From JAUXFK01 sp034189035 (GTDB lineage Bacteria; Desulfobacterota; UBA8473): a DNA stretch of 64,000 bases. This document shows, in pieces, positions 37,000 through 46,846 of this stretch (within the stretch, counting starts at the first letter, position 1; every line of letters begins with the position of its first letter). Made by a program: the position numbers and the translations under genes. The notes beneath the pieces were generated by a model. The model saw only the letters and a program-made list of their open reading frames with translations, was not told the DNA's origin and did not search any database. The stretch lies in the NCBI GenBank assembly GCA_034189035.1, contig JAXHVA010000005.1:33697-97696 (forward strand), given 5' to 3'.

Positions 37000-38709
37000 A
37001 TGAGTAAAACAGAATCGTCTTCCCCCTCTGATTTTATCCGGAATATCATTGCGAATGATATCTTATCTAATAAAAACGAAGGCCATATCCACACTCGATT
37101 TCCACCAGAGCCGAATGGGTATCTCCATATCGGACATGCAAAATCGATCTGCCTTAATTTTGGCCTTGCTACGGAGAATAAAGGTGGTCTTTGCAATTTG
37201 CGGTTCGATGATACAAACCCGAGCAAGGAAGATGTTGAATACATCGAATCGATTCAATCGGACATCAGATGGCTCGGATTCGATTGGGATGATCGGCTTT
37301 TTTATGCATCCGATTACTTTGAAAAACTATATGAATGCGCTGTTAGCTTAATAAAGAAGGACAAGGCCTATGTCTGCGACTTGAGTGTGGAAGAGATAAG
37401 ACAGTATCGTGGCACACTAAAAAAGCCCGGCAAGAACAGTCCATATCGAACACGTTCAATCGATGAAAACCTGGCCCTATTTAAAAGTATGCGGGCAGGA
37501 GAGTTCAAGGACGGCTCTTGTGTACTTCGGGCAAAGATCGATATGTCATCCCCAAATCTGAATATGCGAGATCCTGTTATCTATCGTATTCTTAAGGTAA
37601 CACACCATAAAACCGCTGACAGATGGTGTATCTATCCGACATATGACTTTGCACATTGCATCTCGGACTCTATCGAAGGGATAACCCACTCGATCTGTAC
37701 ACTTGAGTTTGAAGATCACCGTCCACTCTATGATTGGATACTCGATGAACTAGACCTCGACTGTCATCCTCAGCAAATCGAGTTTGCACGCCTCAATCTC
37801 AGCTATTCTGTAATGAGCAAACGAAAACTCCTTCAACTCGTGGAAGAAGGACATGTAATGGGATGGGATGACCCACGTATGCCTACGATTTCGGGTTTAA
37901 GAAGACGCGGTTACACACCAGAGTCGATTCGAAATTTCTGCGAGCGAATAGGGGTGGCCAAGAGGGAAAGCCTGGTCGACATCTCACTGCTTGAACACTG
38001 TATTCGGGACGACCTCAATCGAAAGGCCCCTCGTGTAATGGCTGTATTGCGTCCTTTACGTGTAATCATCGACAACTACCCTGAAGACCATGAGGAAGAG
38101 TTGGAAGCACTTAACAATCCAGAGGATGTTTCTACGGGAACGAGGAAGGTCTCTTTTTCCCGGGTGCTGTATATTGAACGAGAAGACTTTCTTGAAGACC
38201 CGCCAAAGAAATTTTTCCGATTGGCTCCGGGTCGTGAAGTTCGTTTACGATATGCGTATTATATTACATGTATGGGTGTGGTGAAAGACGAACAGACCGG
38301 GGAAGTCGTAGAGATCCACTGTATCTATGATCCAAAAACCCGGGGAGGCTGGTCTGCTGACGGACGCAAGGTAAAGGCAACATTACACTGGGTTTCTGCT
38401 GCCCATTCTTTTCAAGCTGAAGTTCATCTATTCAACCATCTCTTTTTAAAAGCAAATCCAGATGAAGAGAGTAAGGCACAAAGCTTCACGGATTTTTTAA
38501 ACCCTTCATCCGTTGAGAGACTTACTTCATGCTTTTTAGAGCCTGCCCTGGCAGAAGCATCACCAGGAGATATATACCAGTTCGAAAGGCTCGGTTACTT
38601 CTGCGTTGATTCTCAAGAATCTTCTGATCGCAAACTCGTATTCAACCGGACCGTTACCTTACGTGATACATGGGCCAAAATGTTCAAAAAAACAAAAGAC
38701 CTGAAATAA
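37000..38709 (+). CDS. glnS: Glutaminyl-tRNA synthetase
   Basis: A 569-residue class I synthetase that charges tRNA-Gln directly. HIGH motif in FPPEPNGYLHIGHAKS, KMSKS-type motif SYSVMSKRKL, then the C-terminal anticodon-binding beta-barrels (VKATLHWVSAAHSFQAEVH). The open frame extends to 36910, but the ATG at 37000 has TAGGAG 7 bases upstream and gives the usual N-terminus, so I use it. Having GlnRS means the cell need not rely on the GatCAB route for Gln-tRNA. GlnRS is thought to have reached bacteria by transfer from eukaryotes and is patchy among them. Confidence 0.97.
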   Translation: MSKTESSSPSDFIRNIIANDILSNKNEGHIHTRFPPEPNGYLHIGHAKSICLNFGLATENKGGLCNLRFDDTNPSKEDVEYIESIQSDIRWLGFDWDDRLFYASDYFEKLYECAVSLIKKDKAYVCDLSVEEIRQYRGTLKKPGKNSPYRTRSIDENLALFKSMRAGEFKDGSCVLRAKIDMSSPNLNMRDPVIYRILKVTHHKTADRWCIYPTYDFAHCISDSIEGITHSICTLEFEDHRPLYDWILDELDLDCHPQQIEFARLNLSYSVMSKRKLLQLVEEGHVMGWDDPRMPTISGLRRRGYTPESIRNFCERIGVAKRESLVDISLLEHCIRDDLNRKAPRVMAVLRPLRVIIDNYPEDHEEELEALNNPEDVSTGTRKVSFSRVLYIEREDFLEDPPKKFFRLAPGREVRLRYAYYITCMGVVKDEQTGEVVEIHCIYDPKTRGGWSADGRKVKATLHWVSAAHSFQAEVHLFNHLFLKANPDEESKAQSFTDFLNPSSVERLTSCFLEPALAEASPGDIYQFERLGYFCVDSQESSDRKLVFNRTVTLRDTWAKMFKKTKDLK

Positions 38710-38731
38710 ACTGCTTTTTTATCTATAGGGA

Positions 38732-39472
38732 TTATTGTATAAGGTATAAAAAGAATTCCTTGTTTCCATTGGCTCCCAATATCGGCGAAGCAATTATACC
38801 TTGAACCTTTAAATCATGGAGTGAAGCGAAGCTCGCTATCTTTTCAATCGCCTTTTTATGTTTTTTCGGGTCTTTTACGATACCTCCCTTCCCTACTTCC
38901 GACTTTTCCAGTTCAAATTGGGGTTTTAAAAGGGCGACAATCCAAGCCATACAATTTTGCAGTTTGATTACTGCAGGCAAAACCCTGGTAAGGGAAATAA
39001 AGGATGTATCGATTACAGTCAAGTCGATCTCATCTTTAATCTCTCGAGATTCCAGGTGCCGGATATTCCTCCTCTCCAGAGCGACTACTCTTGAATCCTG
39101 TCTCAGTTTCCATGCGAGTTGTCCATAACCCACATCAATAGCATATACCTTTCTCACTCCCCTTTGTAACAAACAATCCGTGAAGCCCCCGGTTGAGGCC
39201 CCAACATCGAGTGCTAACTTATCCGCTGTATCAAGTTCAAAGGCATCTAATGCATAGGCCAATTTTACCCCGCCACGACTCACATATGGAATATCATTGC
39301 CTTTCAATCTTAAGGAAGTATCTCGCAAAACCTTTGCCCCTGCCTTGTCTGCTCTGTGGTTATCTACGATGACCTTTCCTTCCATAATCAGGGCTTTAGC
39401 CCTGTCACGGCTGGGGGCGATCCCTCGTTCAACCAAAAGCTTGTCGAGACGTTCACTCTTGTTTGTTTTCAT
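38732..39472 (-). CDS. TlyA family rRNA methyltransferase (S4 + FtsJ-like)
   Basis: A 246-residue protein. An N-terminal S4 RNA-binding domain (MKTNKSERLDKLLVERGIAP) is followed by a Rossmann methyltransferase with LALDVGASTGGFTDCLLQRG as SAM-binding motif and the conserved K-D-K-E positions. TlyA enzymes add 2'-O-methyl groups to cytidines of rRNA; older names call them hemolysin A. It starts 18 bases after ppdK ends and ends 22 bases from the convergent glnS end. Confidence 0.92.
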   Translation of the reverse strand: MKTNKSERLDKLLVERGIAPSRDRAKALIMEGKVIVDNHRADKAGAKVLRDTSLRLKGNDIPYVSRGGVKLAYALDAFELDTADKLALDVGASTGGFTDCLLQRGVRKVYAIDVGYGQLAWKLRQDSRVVALERRNIRHLESREIKDEIDLTVIDTSFISLTRVLPAVIKLQNCMAWIVALLKPQFELEKSEVGKGGIVKDPKKHKKAIEKIASFASLHDLKVQGIIASPILGANGNKEFFLYLIQ

Positions 39473-39490
39473 TTCTAGAAGTATCTACTT

Positions 39491-42265
39491 TTACTCTTCC
39501 TTTGCTTCATCTGCCTTTTTATTTTTGAATCCTAACACTGACTGAGCAGCTGCAAGACGGGCTATGGGAATTCGATAAGGAGAGCAGCTTACATAGTCCA
39601 GTCCGCTCCTACAAAAAAACTCAATGGAACTGGGATCCCCACCATGCTCCCCACATATCCCCACTTTGAGTGTGGGTCTTGTATCTCTTCCTCTTTGTAC
39701 AGCAATCTCGATAAGTTTTCCAACTCCATCCTGGTCTAATTCCTGAAAAGGATCATTTTCGATTATCTTTTTGTCGATATAGTATGGCAAGAATTTGCCT
39801 GCATCATCTCTACTCAGTCCAAAGGCCATCTGTGTGAGGTCATTGGTTCCAAATGAGAAAAACTCGGCCACCTTGGCTATCTCGTCTGCTGTAATGGCCG
39901 CTCTCGGCAATTCTATCATGGTTCCCACAAGGTATTCTATATTCATACCATAAGACTCGATTACCTCCTTAGCGACCCTGTCCACAACTTGCTTTTGCAT
40001 TATCAATTCTTTTACATGCCCTACAAGTGGGATCATTACTTCTGGAACTACCCGTATGCCTTCTTTTGCTACCTGACACGATGCCTCAAATATTGCCCTC
40101 GCCTGCATCTCGGTAATTTCAGGATAGACTATACCCAAACGACAACCTCTATGGCCAAGCATAGGGTTGCTCTCATGGAGGCCTTCTATCTTTGTTGTCA
40201 ATCTCTCTTGAGCGATGCCCATTTTTTTGGCCAGTGCACGTATCTCTATTTCACTCTTTGGAAGGAATTCATGAAGAGGGGGGTCAAGGGTTCGAATGGT
40301 AACCGGCATCCCATCCATCAACCTAAAGATATGAATAAAGTCTTCCCTTTGCATAGGCATCAATCTAGATAAGGCCTTTTCCCTTCCGGCCTTATCTTCT
40401 GCCAGGATCATCTCACGAACCGAATCGATTCGATCTCCTTCGAAAAACATATGTTCTGTCCTGCAGAGTCCTATACCCTCAGCGCCAAAACTCAAAGCAA
40501 CACTTACCTGATCCGACTTGTCAGCATTTGTACGTATCCGAAGGGTTCTTATTTCATCGGACCACGACATGATCTTCGCAAATATCTGATATATATCCGA
40601 TTCTTTTTGATCCAATGTCTTGTCTATAAGTACCTGCAAAGTCTCTGAAGGGGTTTCCTCTATCTTATCGAGATATACCTCGCCGTTAGTACCATCAATA
40701 GAGATATAGTCTCCTTTCTTTATTTCGTGGCCATTAACTCTCATCACTTGATTCGCGTAGTCGATCTCTAATACCTCACAGCCCACAACACATACCTTTC
40801 CCATCTGTCTGGCAACCAGAGCCGCATGGGATGTCATCCCGCCTCTGGCAGTCAAAATACCTTTGGCTGCATTCATCCCTCGGATATCTTCAGGTGATGT
40901 CTCAATCCTCACGAGTATAATATCTTTCTTTCCTTTTTTTGCAAGCTCCTCTGCTTCAGGGGCGTTGAATATAACCTTTCCAGATGCACCACCAGGTCCT
41001 GCATTCAATCCCTTTGCTAAAAGTCTTCCCTGTGCAACGGCCTTTTTCTTCTCTTTCGAATCTAAGATAGGGCTGAGTAACTGGTTTAAATGCTCAGGTT
41101 CTACCCTCATAATTGCCTCTTCTTTTTCTATCAGCTCCTCCTCAACCATTTCTACTGCTATACGCATGGCAGCAAAACCGGTACGTTTCCCGGATCTGGT
41201 CTGAAGCATATAGAGTCTTCCCCTTTGAATGGTAAACTCTATATCCTGTAAATCCCTGTAATGCCTTTCTAAGGTATTTCTGATATCAAGAAGTTGACTG
41301 TATATCTCAGGCATCTCTTCTTCCAAAGAAGGAAGAAGAGTCTCTCCTTTTTGGAGGATGTTGATCGGCCTAGGTGTCCGAATACCTGATACTACATCCT
41401 CACCCTGAGCATTCAATAAGTACTCTCCATAAAAGACGTTTTTACCGGTAGCAGGATCACGGGTAAATGCAACACCTGTTCCGCTATCTTCTCCCAAATT
41501 TCCAAACACCATAGCCTGGACATTTACTGCTGTACCCCAGTGTTCGGGTATTTGGTTCAACTCGCGATAGGCAATAGCCCTTGGATTATTCCATGAACTG
41601 AAAACAGATCCAATCGCTCTCCATAACTGTTCTAAGGGGTCTTCCGGGAAATCGATATTCAGCCTTTTTTTGATCTCAATCTTAAATTCGGCTACCAGTT
41701 CTTTGAGGTCATTAGCGCTGAGTTCATAATCAAGAGCAACCTTTTTTTTCTCTTTTTTTTCTTCAAGGATAATCTCAAAGGGGTCTCTTTCATCCTTGTC
41801 AATCGGTTTCAGTCCTAATACAACATCTCCATACATCTGGACGAACCTGCGGTAACAGTCATAGGCAAACCTTTCGTTATTCGATTGGGCGATGAGTCCT
41901 TTTATTGTTGTATCATTTAACCCTATATTGAGTACTGTATCCATCATTCCAGGCATTGATGCCCGGGCCCCTGACCTGACTGAAAGCAATAAGGGGTTTT
42001 CATTGTCGCCGAATTTCGCTCCCATAGCATCTTCAACCCTGATTAACCCATCTTTAACCTGTGCATCTAGCGCAGTTGGATAGTTCCCCTTACCCTTATA
42101 GTATCCTGTGCAGACTTCGGTTGTTATGGTAAATCCAGGAGGTACTGGTATGCCGAGTCTTGCCATCTCAGCCAAATTGGCACCTTTACCCCCCAACAGT
42201 CCCTTCATCTTTGCATTTCCTTCAGCCATATCTTTGCCAAAAAAATAGACATATTTTTTATCCAT
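39491..42265 (-). CDS. ppdK: Pyruvate, phosphate dikinase
   Basis: A 924-residue enzyme that reversibly links pyruvate, ATP and phosphate with PEP, AMP and PPi. The N-terminal nucleotide domain has MKGLLGGKGANLAEMARLG. The central phospho-His domain carries ARGGMTSHAALVARQMGK, and the C-terminal PEP/pyruvate barrel has the catalytic Cys in VGICGEHGGDPSSIEFF. The frame is open to 42331, but the ATG at 42265 with AAGGAG upstream gives the standard N-terminus. It lies between glyS and tlyA. PPDK is typical of anaerobes that save energy at the pyruvate/PEP step. Confidence 0.97.
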   Translation of the reverse strand: MDKKYVYFFGKDMAEGNAKMKGLLGGKGANLAEMARLGIPVPPGFTITTEVCTGYYKGKGNYPTALDAQVKDGLIRVEDAMGAKFGDNENPLLLSVRSGARASMPGMMDTVLNIGLNDTTIKGLIAQSNNERFAYDCYRRFVQMYGDVVLGLKPIDKDERDPFEIILEEKKEKKKVALDYELSANDLKELVAEFKIEIKKRLNIDFPEDPLEQLWRAIGSVFSSWNNPRAIAYRELNQIPEHWGTAVNVQAMVFGNLGEDSGTGVAFTRDPATGKNVFYGEYLLNAQGEDVVSGIRTPRPINILQKGETLLPSLEEEMPEIYSQLLDIRNTLERHYRDLQDIEFTIQRGRLYMLQTRSGKRTGFAAMRIAVEMVEEELIEKEEAIMRVEPEHLNQLLSPILDSKEKKKAVAQGRLLAKGLNAGPGGASGKVIFNAPEAEELAKKGKKDIILVRIETSPEDIRGMNAAKGILTARGGMTSHAALVARQMGKVCVVGCEVLEIDYANQVMRVNGHEIKKGDYISIDGTNGEVYLDKIEETPSETLQVLIDKTLDQKESDIYQIFAKIMSWSDEIRTLRIRTNADKSDQVSVALSFGAEGIGLCRTEHMFFEGDRIDSVREMILAEDKAGREKALSRLMPMQREDFIHIFRLMDGMPVTIRTLDPPLHEFLPKSEIEIRALAKKMGIAQERLTTKIEGLHESNPMLGHRGCRLGIVYPEITEMQARAIFEASCQVAKEGIRVVPEVMIPLVGHVKELIMQKQVVDRVAKEVIESYGMNIEYLVGTMIELPRAAITADEIAKVAEFFSFGTNDLTQMAFGLSRDDAGKFLPYYIDKKIIENDPFQELDQDGVGKLIEIAVQRGRDTRPTLKVGICGEHGGDPSSIEFFCRSGLDYVSCSPYRIPIARLAAAQSVLGFKNKKADEAKEE

Positions 42266-42299
42266 TTGAGACTCCTTATCAATTAGAAGGTTATCAAAG

Positions 42300-44372
42300 C
42301 TATACGGTGACAATCCTCGAAAAATCGGCAATATTCAAGAACAATTCGGACACTTGAACCAGAATGGCCAGTCTGTTCTTCCTTACTGCCTCATCTTGTG
42401 CCATTACCATAACATTATCAAAAAAATCATCTACAGGTTCCCTCAAATGAACCAGTAAATACAGGGCTTCTCTGTATTTCTTCTTTAAAAGCAATTCCAA
42501 TACACTCTCTTTTATCTCTTTATATGCATTCCAAAGGGTATTCTCTGATGGATCTTTGAAAAGTGAGACTTTTACTTCTTTTGCAGGAGATGATTGCGTT
42601 ATGATATTCGAAGCTCTTTTAAAGGCAATCGTCAATGGTTGAAAATCCGGTTGGTTCTTCAATCCTTCCAAGGCCTCAATTCTGTCGAATGTATCCGCCA
42701 TCTCATCGAAATATGAAGAGAGTACAGCATCTATTATATCATAAGAGTATCCTTTTGCACTTAAATGATGCTGAAACCTCTGCCTGAAGAATTCAAAAAC
42801 CTCATTAAAGACATCTTCTGGATCTCTGGATATCTTGTCATTAAGGTATTCAATACCCCTATTGCATAGTTCGGTGAGAGAGATCGAGTACCTCTTGTCC
42901 AGTATGATGTTAATCACACCGAGTGCCTGACGTCTCAATGCGTAGGGATCGGATGTCCCAGTAGGAATACGTCCAACACCAAAACAGGCTACAATCGTAT
43001 CGATCCTGTCCGCGATACTCACAAATGCACCCATATCAGACAGAGGAAGCAAATCACCGGCAAACCTTGGAAGGTAATGCTCATATATTGCATTTGCCAC
43101 TTCCGGGTCTTCACCTGAAAAAAGGGCATATTCTTTACCCATCACTCCTTGCAGGCTCGGAAATTCCCCAACCATTTTCGATGTCAAATCGGCCTTGCAA
43201 AGAAAAGCAGCCCTCTTTGTTCTTTCTTCTAATTCAGATTTAATCTCCACTGCCAGATATTCGGCGAGTCTTTGTAACCTCATGACTTTTTCATAAAGGG
43301 TGCCCAATTCCGACTGAAATACAATTTCTTTTAAATAAGGAACACTTTCAAAAAGCGGGCTTTTCCGGTCTTCTTCAAAAAAGAATTTTGCATCAGAAAG
43401 CCTGGCCTTTAAAACTCTTTCATTTCCCTTTACAACTACCTCAGGGTCCTTTACAATTGTATTATTGACAGCGATAAAGTATGGCAAAAGAACACCAGAA
43501 CCATCGACTACAGAAAAGTACATCTGGTGTTTCCGCATGCTGGCGATCAAAACCTCTTTTGGCAGGTCCAAGAACTCCCTATCGAATGCCCCAACGATTG
43601 ATGTCGGATATTCAATCAGAAAGGTAACCTCCTCTAATAAATCTTCATCCTCCAGGACCTTCCCTGAAATACCGGCTGCAGCTTCAGTGATCTCTTTTCG
43701 AATTATCTCCTTTCTTTCTTCTGGATCGACAATTACCTTGGCATTTTGAAGATACTCAATATAGAAATTAAAATCCGGAACCTTAAATGGGGAAGGTGCC
43801 ATAAAACGATGGCCAAAGGATATGTCTTTGCTCTCAACATTACCTATCCAAAATGGAACGATATCCCCGTTGAATAGGCATAGAATCCAATGGATAGGCC
43901 GAGCAAATCGTATCTGGCTATTTCCCCATCTCATAGACTTGGGGAAAGGGATGGAAGTGATTAACCTGGGAAGTAGAGATGAGAGGACTCCTCTTGTATC
44001 AAGACCAAATTCCTTTTTCTTAACAGCTAGATACTCTCCTTTAGCCAAACTTACTTGCTGAAGATCGGTCACAGAGACATTCTGTGCTTTTGCAAAACCA
44101 ATAGCTGCATTAGTTGGATTCCCATTATTATCAAATGCAACCTTCTTTGATGGCCCAATCTTCTCTACGTAGATATCTCCTTGCCTGTCAGATAAACGAT
44201 CAATGAAGAGGACCAACCTTCTTGGCGTACCGAAAGTCTTTATATCTTCAAATCCCAACCTTTGGTTTTTCAGTTCTTTTCTAAAGAGTCTTTCCATCTC
44301 CTTCAAGGCAATATGAATAAACCCGGATGGGATCTCTTCTGTCCCTATCTCAAGAAGAAAGTCGCTTGCCAT
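42300..44372 (-). CDS. glyS: Glycyl-tRNA synthetase beta subunit
   Basis: A 690-residue subunit of the bacterial alpha2beta2 GlyRS, responsible mainly for tRNA recognition. Typical opening FLLEIGTEEIPSGFIHIALK, then GTPRRLVLFIDRL. The HD-like segment reads VSIADRIDTIVACFGVGRIP, and a C-terminal DALR-like anticodon domain completes it. It follows glyQ by 75 bases and precedes ppdK. Confidence 0.97.
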   Translation of the reverse strand: MASDFLLEIGTEEIPSGFIHIALKEMERLFRKELKNQRLGFEDIKTFGTPRRLVLFIDRLSDRQGDIYVEKIGPSKKVAFDNNGNPTNAAIGFAKAQNVSVTDLQQVSLAKGEYLAVKKKEFGLDTRGVLSSLLPRLITSIPFPKSMRWGNSQIRFARPIHWILCLFNGDIVPFWIGNVESKDISFGHRFMAPSPFKVPDFNFYIEYLQNAKVIVDPEERKEIIRKEITEAAAGISGKVLEDEDLLEEVTFLIEYPTSIVGAFDREFLDLPKEVLIASMRKHQMYFSVVDGSGVLLPYFIAVNNTIVKDPEVVVKGNERVLKARLSDAKFFFEEDRKSPLFESVPYLKEIVFQSELGTLYEKVMRLQRLAEYLAVEIKSELEERTKRAAFLCKADLTSKMVGEFPSLQGVMGKEYALFSGEDPEVANAIYEHYLPRFAGDLLPLSDMGAFVSIADRIDTIVACFGVGRIPTGTSDPYALRRQALGVINIILDKRYSISLTELCNRGIEYLNDKISRDPEDVFNEVFEFFRQRFQHHLSAKGYSYDIIDAVLSSYFDEMADTFDRIEALEGLKNQPDFQPLTIAFKRASNIITQSSPAKEVKVSLFKDPSENTLWNAYKEIKESVLELLLKKKYREALYLLVHLREPVDDFFDNVMVMAQDEAVRKNRLAILVQVSELFLNIADFSRIVTV

Positions 44373-44447
44373 GATTCTAATCCTAACGCACTACATGTGA
44401 TAAACATATACACCTTAAAATCCCGATTTCTTATTTTCAGATAAAGG

Positions 44448-45320
44448 CTAACTGTCTTTTAACAAAGGAAATCCCAAATCCTCTCTTTGTTTGAGATACT
44501 GCTTTGCACACAAGCCTGCCAGGTTTCTTACTCTCCCTATAAACCTCGTCCTTTCTGTAACACTGATAGCATTTCTTGCATCTAAGAGGTTGAATGTATG
44601 AGAGCACTTTAAACAGTACTCATATGCAGGTAGAACTAACCCCCTTTTAGTCGAACCTATAGATTCTCTTTCATACATATCAAAGAGTTTAAAGAGCATA
44701 TCTATATCGGCCTGCTCAAAATTATAGATAGAAAACTCTATCTCGCTTTGGTGATGTATGTCTCTGTACTTTATCCCATCTACCCATTCTATGTCGTATA
44801 CATTGTCTATCCCCTGGAGGTACATGGCAATCCTTTCTAACCCATAGGTCAACTCAACAGAAACAGGCTTGAGGTCTATACCGCCTGCCTGCTGAAAATA
44901 TGTAAACTGCGTAATCTCCATCCCATCCAACCAGACCTCCCAGCCCAACCCCCATGCGCCAAGTGTAGGAGACTCCCAATCATCTTCAACAAATCTTATG
45001 TCATGCGCCAATAGATCTACTCCAAGGGTCTCTAAACTCTTAAGATATATCGCTTGAATATCCATTGGGGAAGGTTTCATTATCACTTGAAATTGATAGA
45101 AGTGTTGGAGTCGATTGGGATTCTCTCCATATCTGCCATCTGTGGGCCGACGGGAAGGTTCAACATATGAGACCTTCCATGGCTCAGGGCCTATGACACG
45201 AAGAAAGGTAGCAGGGTTGAAGGTTCCGGCCCCCACTTCAACACCATAGGGCTGTTGAATGATACATCCCATATCCTTCCAAAAGCTTTGAAGTGTCAGT
45301 ATTATATCTTGAAAGTTCAT
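44448..45320 (-). CDS. glyQ: Glycyl-tRNA synthetase alpha subunit
   Basis: A 290-residue class II catalytic subunit. MNFQDIILTLQSFWKDMGC begins it, then QQPYGVEVGAGTFNPATFL and WKVSYVEPSRRPTDGRYGEN, which form the active site. An in-frame ATG at 45344 would add MDLYGPEV. The family N-terminus favours 45320, although neither start has a strong ribosome site. A direct repeat CCATACAAA occurs twice just upstream. glyS follows. Confidence 0.97.
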   Translation of the reverse strand: MNFQDIILTLQSFWKDMGCIIQQPYGVEVGAGTFNPATFLRVIGPEPWKVSYVEPSRRPTDGRYGENPNRLQHFYQFQVIMKPSPMDIQAIYLKSLETLGVDLLAHDIRFVEDDWESPTLGAWGLGWEVWLDGMEITQFTYFQQAGGIDLKPVSVELTYGLERIAMYLQGIDNVYDIEWVDGIKYRDIHHQSEIEFSIYNFEQADIDMLFKLFDMYERESIGSTKRGLVLPAYEYCLKCSHTFNLLDARNAISVTERTRFIGRVRNLAGLCAKQYLKQREDLGFPLLKDS

Positions 45321-45412
45321 TACTTCGGGTCCATACAAATCCATACAAAAATTATCTACGGATTAAGATGATATTAAATATTGAGTTATGCAAAGCGTAA
45401 GGAGCTTTAATG

Positions 45413-46270
45413 CTAAATATTCAGCCCCTTTATCTTATTGTGCAATGTGTTCCTGTTAATTCCTAGAAAATGGGCAGCCTCGTATTTTACATTGTTCGTC
45501 CTTTTGAGGGCCAATTTGATCAGAACCTTTTCGACGATAGAAATAATATCAGAAAAGAGCCTTCTCTTCCCTTCAGTTTTTATATCCATCAGGGTTATTA
45601 TTGCGTCCAATTTCCCTTCCAGTATATTTTCTATGAAGGCTCTCTTCGAAGAATTTGAGATAAATCTGATATCCATATTGAATTGCTTCTCTTTTTCAAG
45701 CTCTTCTTTTAACCGCTTATTCTCACGGATCAAATCTTCTCTTTCTTTTTTCAATCCTTGGTGAAAAGGTATGGTTTGGGAAATAATGGATGTAATAGAA
45801 TTCAATAGATTAAGATCCTCAATAAATGCAATACTATCATCAAAAAGCCTATCTACTGAAAGCACCCCAATCACCTTTTTTTCAATCTTTAATGGAACGC
45901 ATAAATAAGAAATGCTCGACTTTTTTATATTATAACATATCGATGAATCCAAAAACAAAGCAGAATTAGATGGATTTAAGACCGCTATAGGCAGACCACT
46001 TTCAAAGGCCTTCTTATGAATATCATCTATTTCTACTTCTTTTTCATAGGTTCCGTAGAAGATTTTTGCAATAATTACATTTGTTTCATAATCAAAAAGC
46101 ATCAACATGCCTCGGCTCATAGCCAAACGTAATGCCAGGACATTCATGACACGGTTTAATACATTATTAATATCGAGTGACGAACTCAAAGCTTTGTTTA
46201 TTTCAGTTAGAGTATCTATTTTCAATACCTCTAAATGTTCTTCTTGATTTACTCCCAATAAAACTTTCAC
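45413..46270 (-). CDS. GAF domain plus Fis-type HTH regulator lacking the AAA+ module (NifA-like remnant architecture)
   Basis: A 285-residue protein. Residues about 20-170 are a GAF domain, with ALSSSLDINNVLNRVMNVLA then GMLMLFDYETN. Next comes the linker helix LIRENKRLKEELEKEKQ and IRFISNSSKRAFIENI, which resembles the NI(I/V)GNSxAM start of a sigma-54 AAA+ domain. The rest of that domain (Walker A, GAFTGA) is missing. The protein then runs into a Fis-type HTH (ALKRTNNVKYEAAHFLGINR, then NTLHNKIKGL). It can bind DNA but should not activate sigma-54 polymerase. The start is GTG at 46270, overlapping the moaC stop as GTGA, so it is translationally coupled to moaC. Confidence 0.85.
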   Translation of the reverse strand: MKVLLGVNQEEHLEVLKIDTLTEINKALSSSLDINNVLNRVMNVLALRLAMSRGMLMLFDYETNVIIAKIFYGTYEKEVEIDDIHKKAFESGLPIAVLNPSNSALFLDSSICYNIKKSSISYLCVPLKIEKKVIGVLSVDRLFDDSIAFIEDLNLLNSITSIISQTIPFHQGLKKEREDLIRENKRLKEELEKEKQFNMDIRFISNSSKRAFIENILEGKLDAIITLMDIKTEGKRRLFSDIISIVEKVLIKLALKRTNNVKYEAAHFLGINRNTLHNKIKGLNI

Positions 46271-46764
46271 CCTTCCCTCCTTGTTGTAGCCCCTAACTTA
46301 TATTTTCCGCTTTTCCCCCCCTGTTTTTCGATCAGTCTTATATCTGAGATAACCATTTCACGATCCATTGATTTACACATATCATAAACTGTTAAGGCCG
46401 CTATAGAAACTGCAATCAGGGCCTCCATCTCTACGCCTGTTCTACTTACAACTCTTACCTTTGATTCCACTTTAATCCTACTTCTCAACGGATCCGGATG
46501 GAAAAGGATATCAACAGAAGTGACATCAATAGGATGAGACATCGGTATCAAATCACTCGTCCTTTTTGCTGCCATAATACCTGCTATTTTAGATACCTCG
46601 AGTACATTTCCTTTTTTTACTTTCCCTTTTGTTATCATCTCAAAGGTCTCCGGCTTCATTGAGATTATTCCTGTTGCAACCGCTTCTCGCCTCGTGATAT
46701 CTTTCTTAGTAATATCTACCATTTTAGACCTACCTGTATCATCAAAATGGGTTAATCGAGGCAT
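46267..46764 (-). CDS. moaC: Cyclic pyranopterin monophosphate synthase (molybdenum cofactor)
   Basis: A 165-residue enzyme that completes the first step of molybdopterin synthesis with MoaA. Family segments: RLTHFDDTGRSKMVDITKK, then TSDLIPMSHPIDVTSVDI and RTGVEMEALIAVSIAALTVY. DREMVISDIRLIEKQGGKSG holds the catalytic Lys near the C-terminus. The ATG at 46764 has a GAGAG site; a TTG 12 bases upstream is less likely. No other moa gene is in the window. A perfect 26-bp palindrome lies about 57 bases upstream. Confidence 0.96.
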   Translation of the reverse strand: MPRLTHFDDTGRSKMVDITKKDITRREAVATGIISMKPETFEMITKGKVKKGNVLEVSKIAGIMAAKRTSDLIPMSHPIDVTSVDILFHPDPLRSRIKVESKVRVVSRTGVEMEALIAVSIAALTVYDMCKSMDREMVISDIRLIEKQGGKSGKYKLGATTRREG

Positions 46765-46820
46765 ATTCTCTCTCAAAGATATCTAATTGCCTTATGAAAT
46801 GATTATCCCCTGGATTTTTT

Positions 46821-46846
46821 TGTTGAATCCCTATAGGGATTCAACA
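46821..46846. promoter_or_regulatory. Perfect 26-bp palindrome upstream of moaC
   Basis: TGTTGAATCCC, central TATA, GGGATTCAACA: 11-bp arms, perfect. No U-tract follows it on either strand (the T-run lies before it on the plus strand and reads as A on the minus strand), so it is not a standard terminator. It lies in the divergent region between moaC (minus) and tatA (plus) and looks like a protein-binding site or a 5'-leader hairpin for the moaC message. The rest of this 330-base intergenic stretch holds the tatA promoter and nothing else I recognise. Confidence 0.6.

Noticed and set aside
46821..46846. Palindrome as a Rho-independent terminator
   Set aside because: No U-run follows it on either strand; the nearby T-run precedes it on the plus strand.
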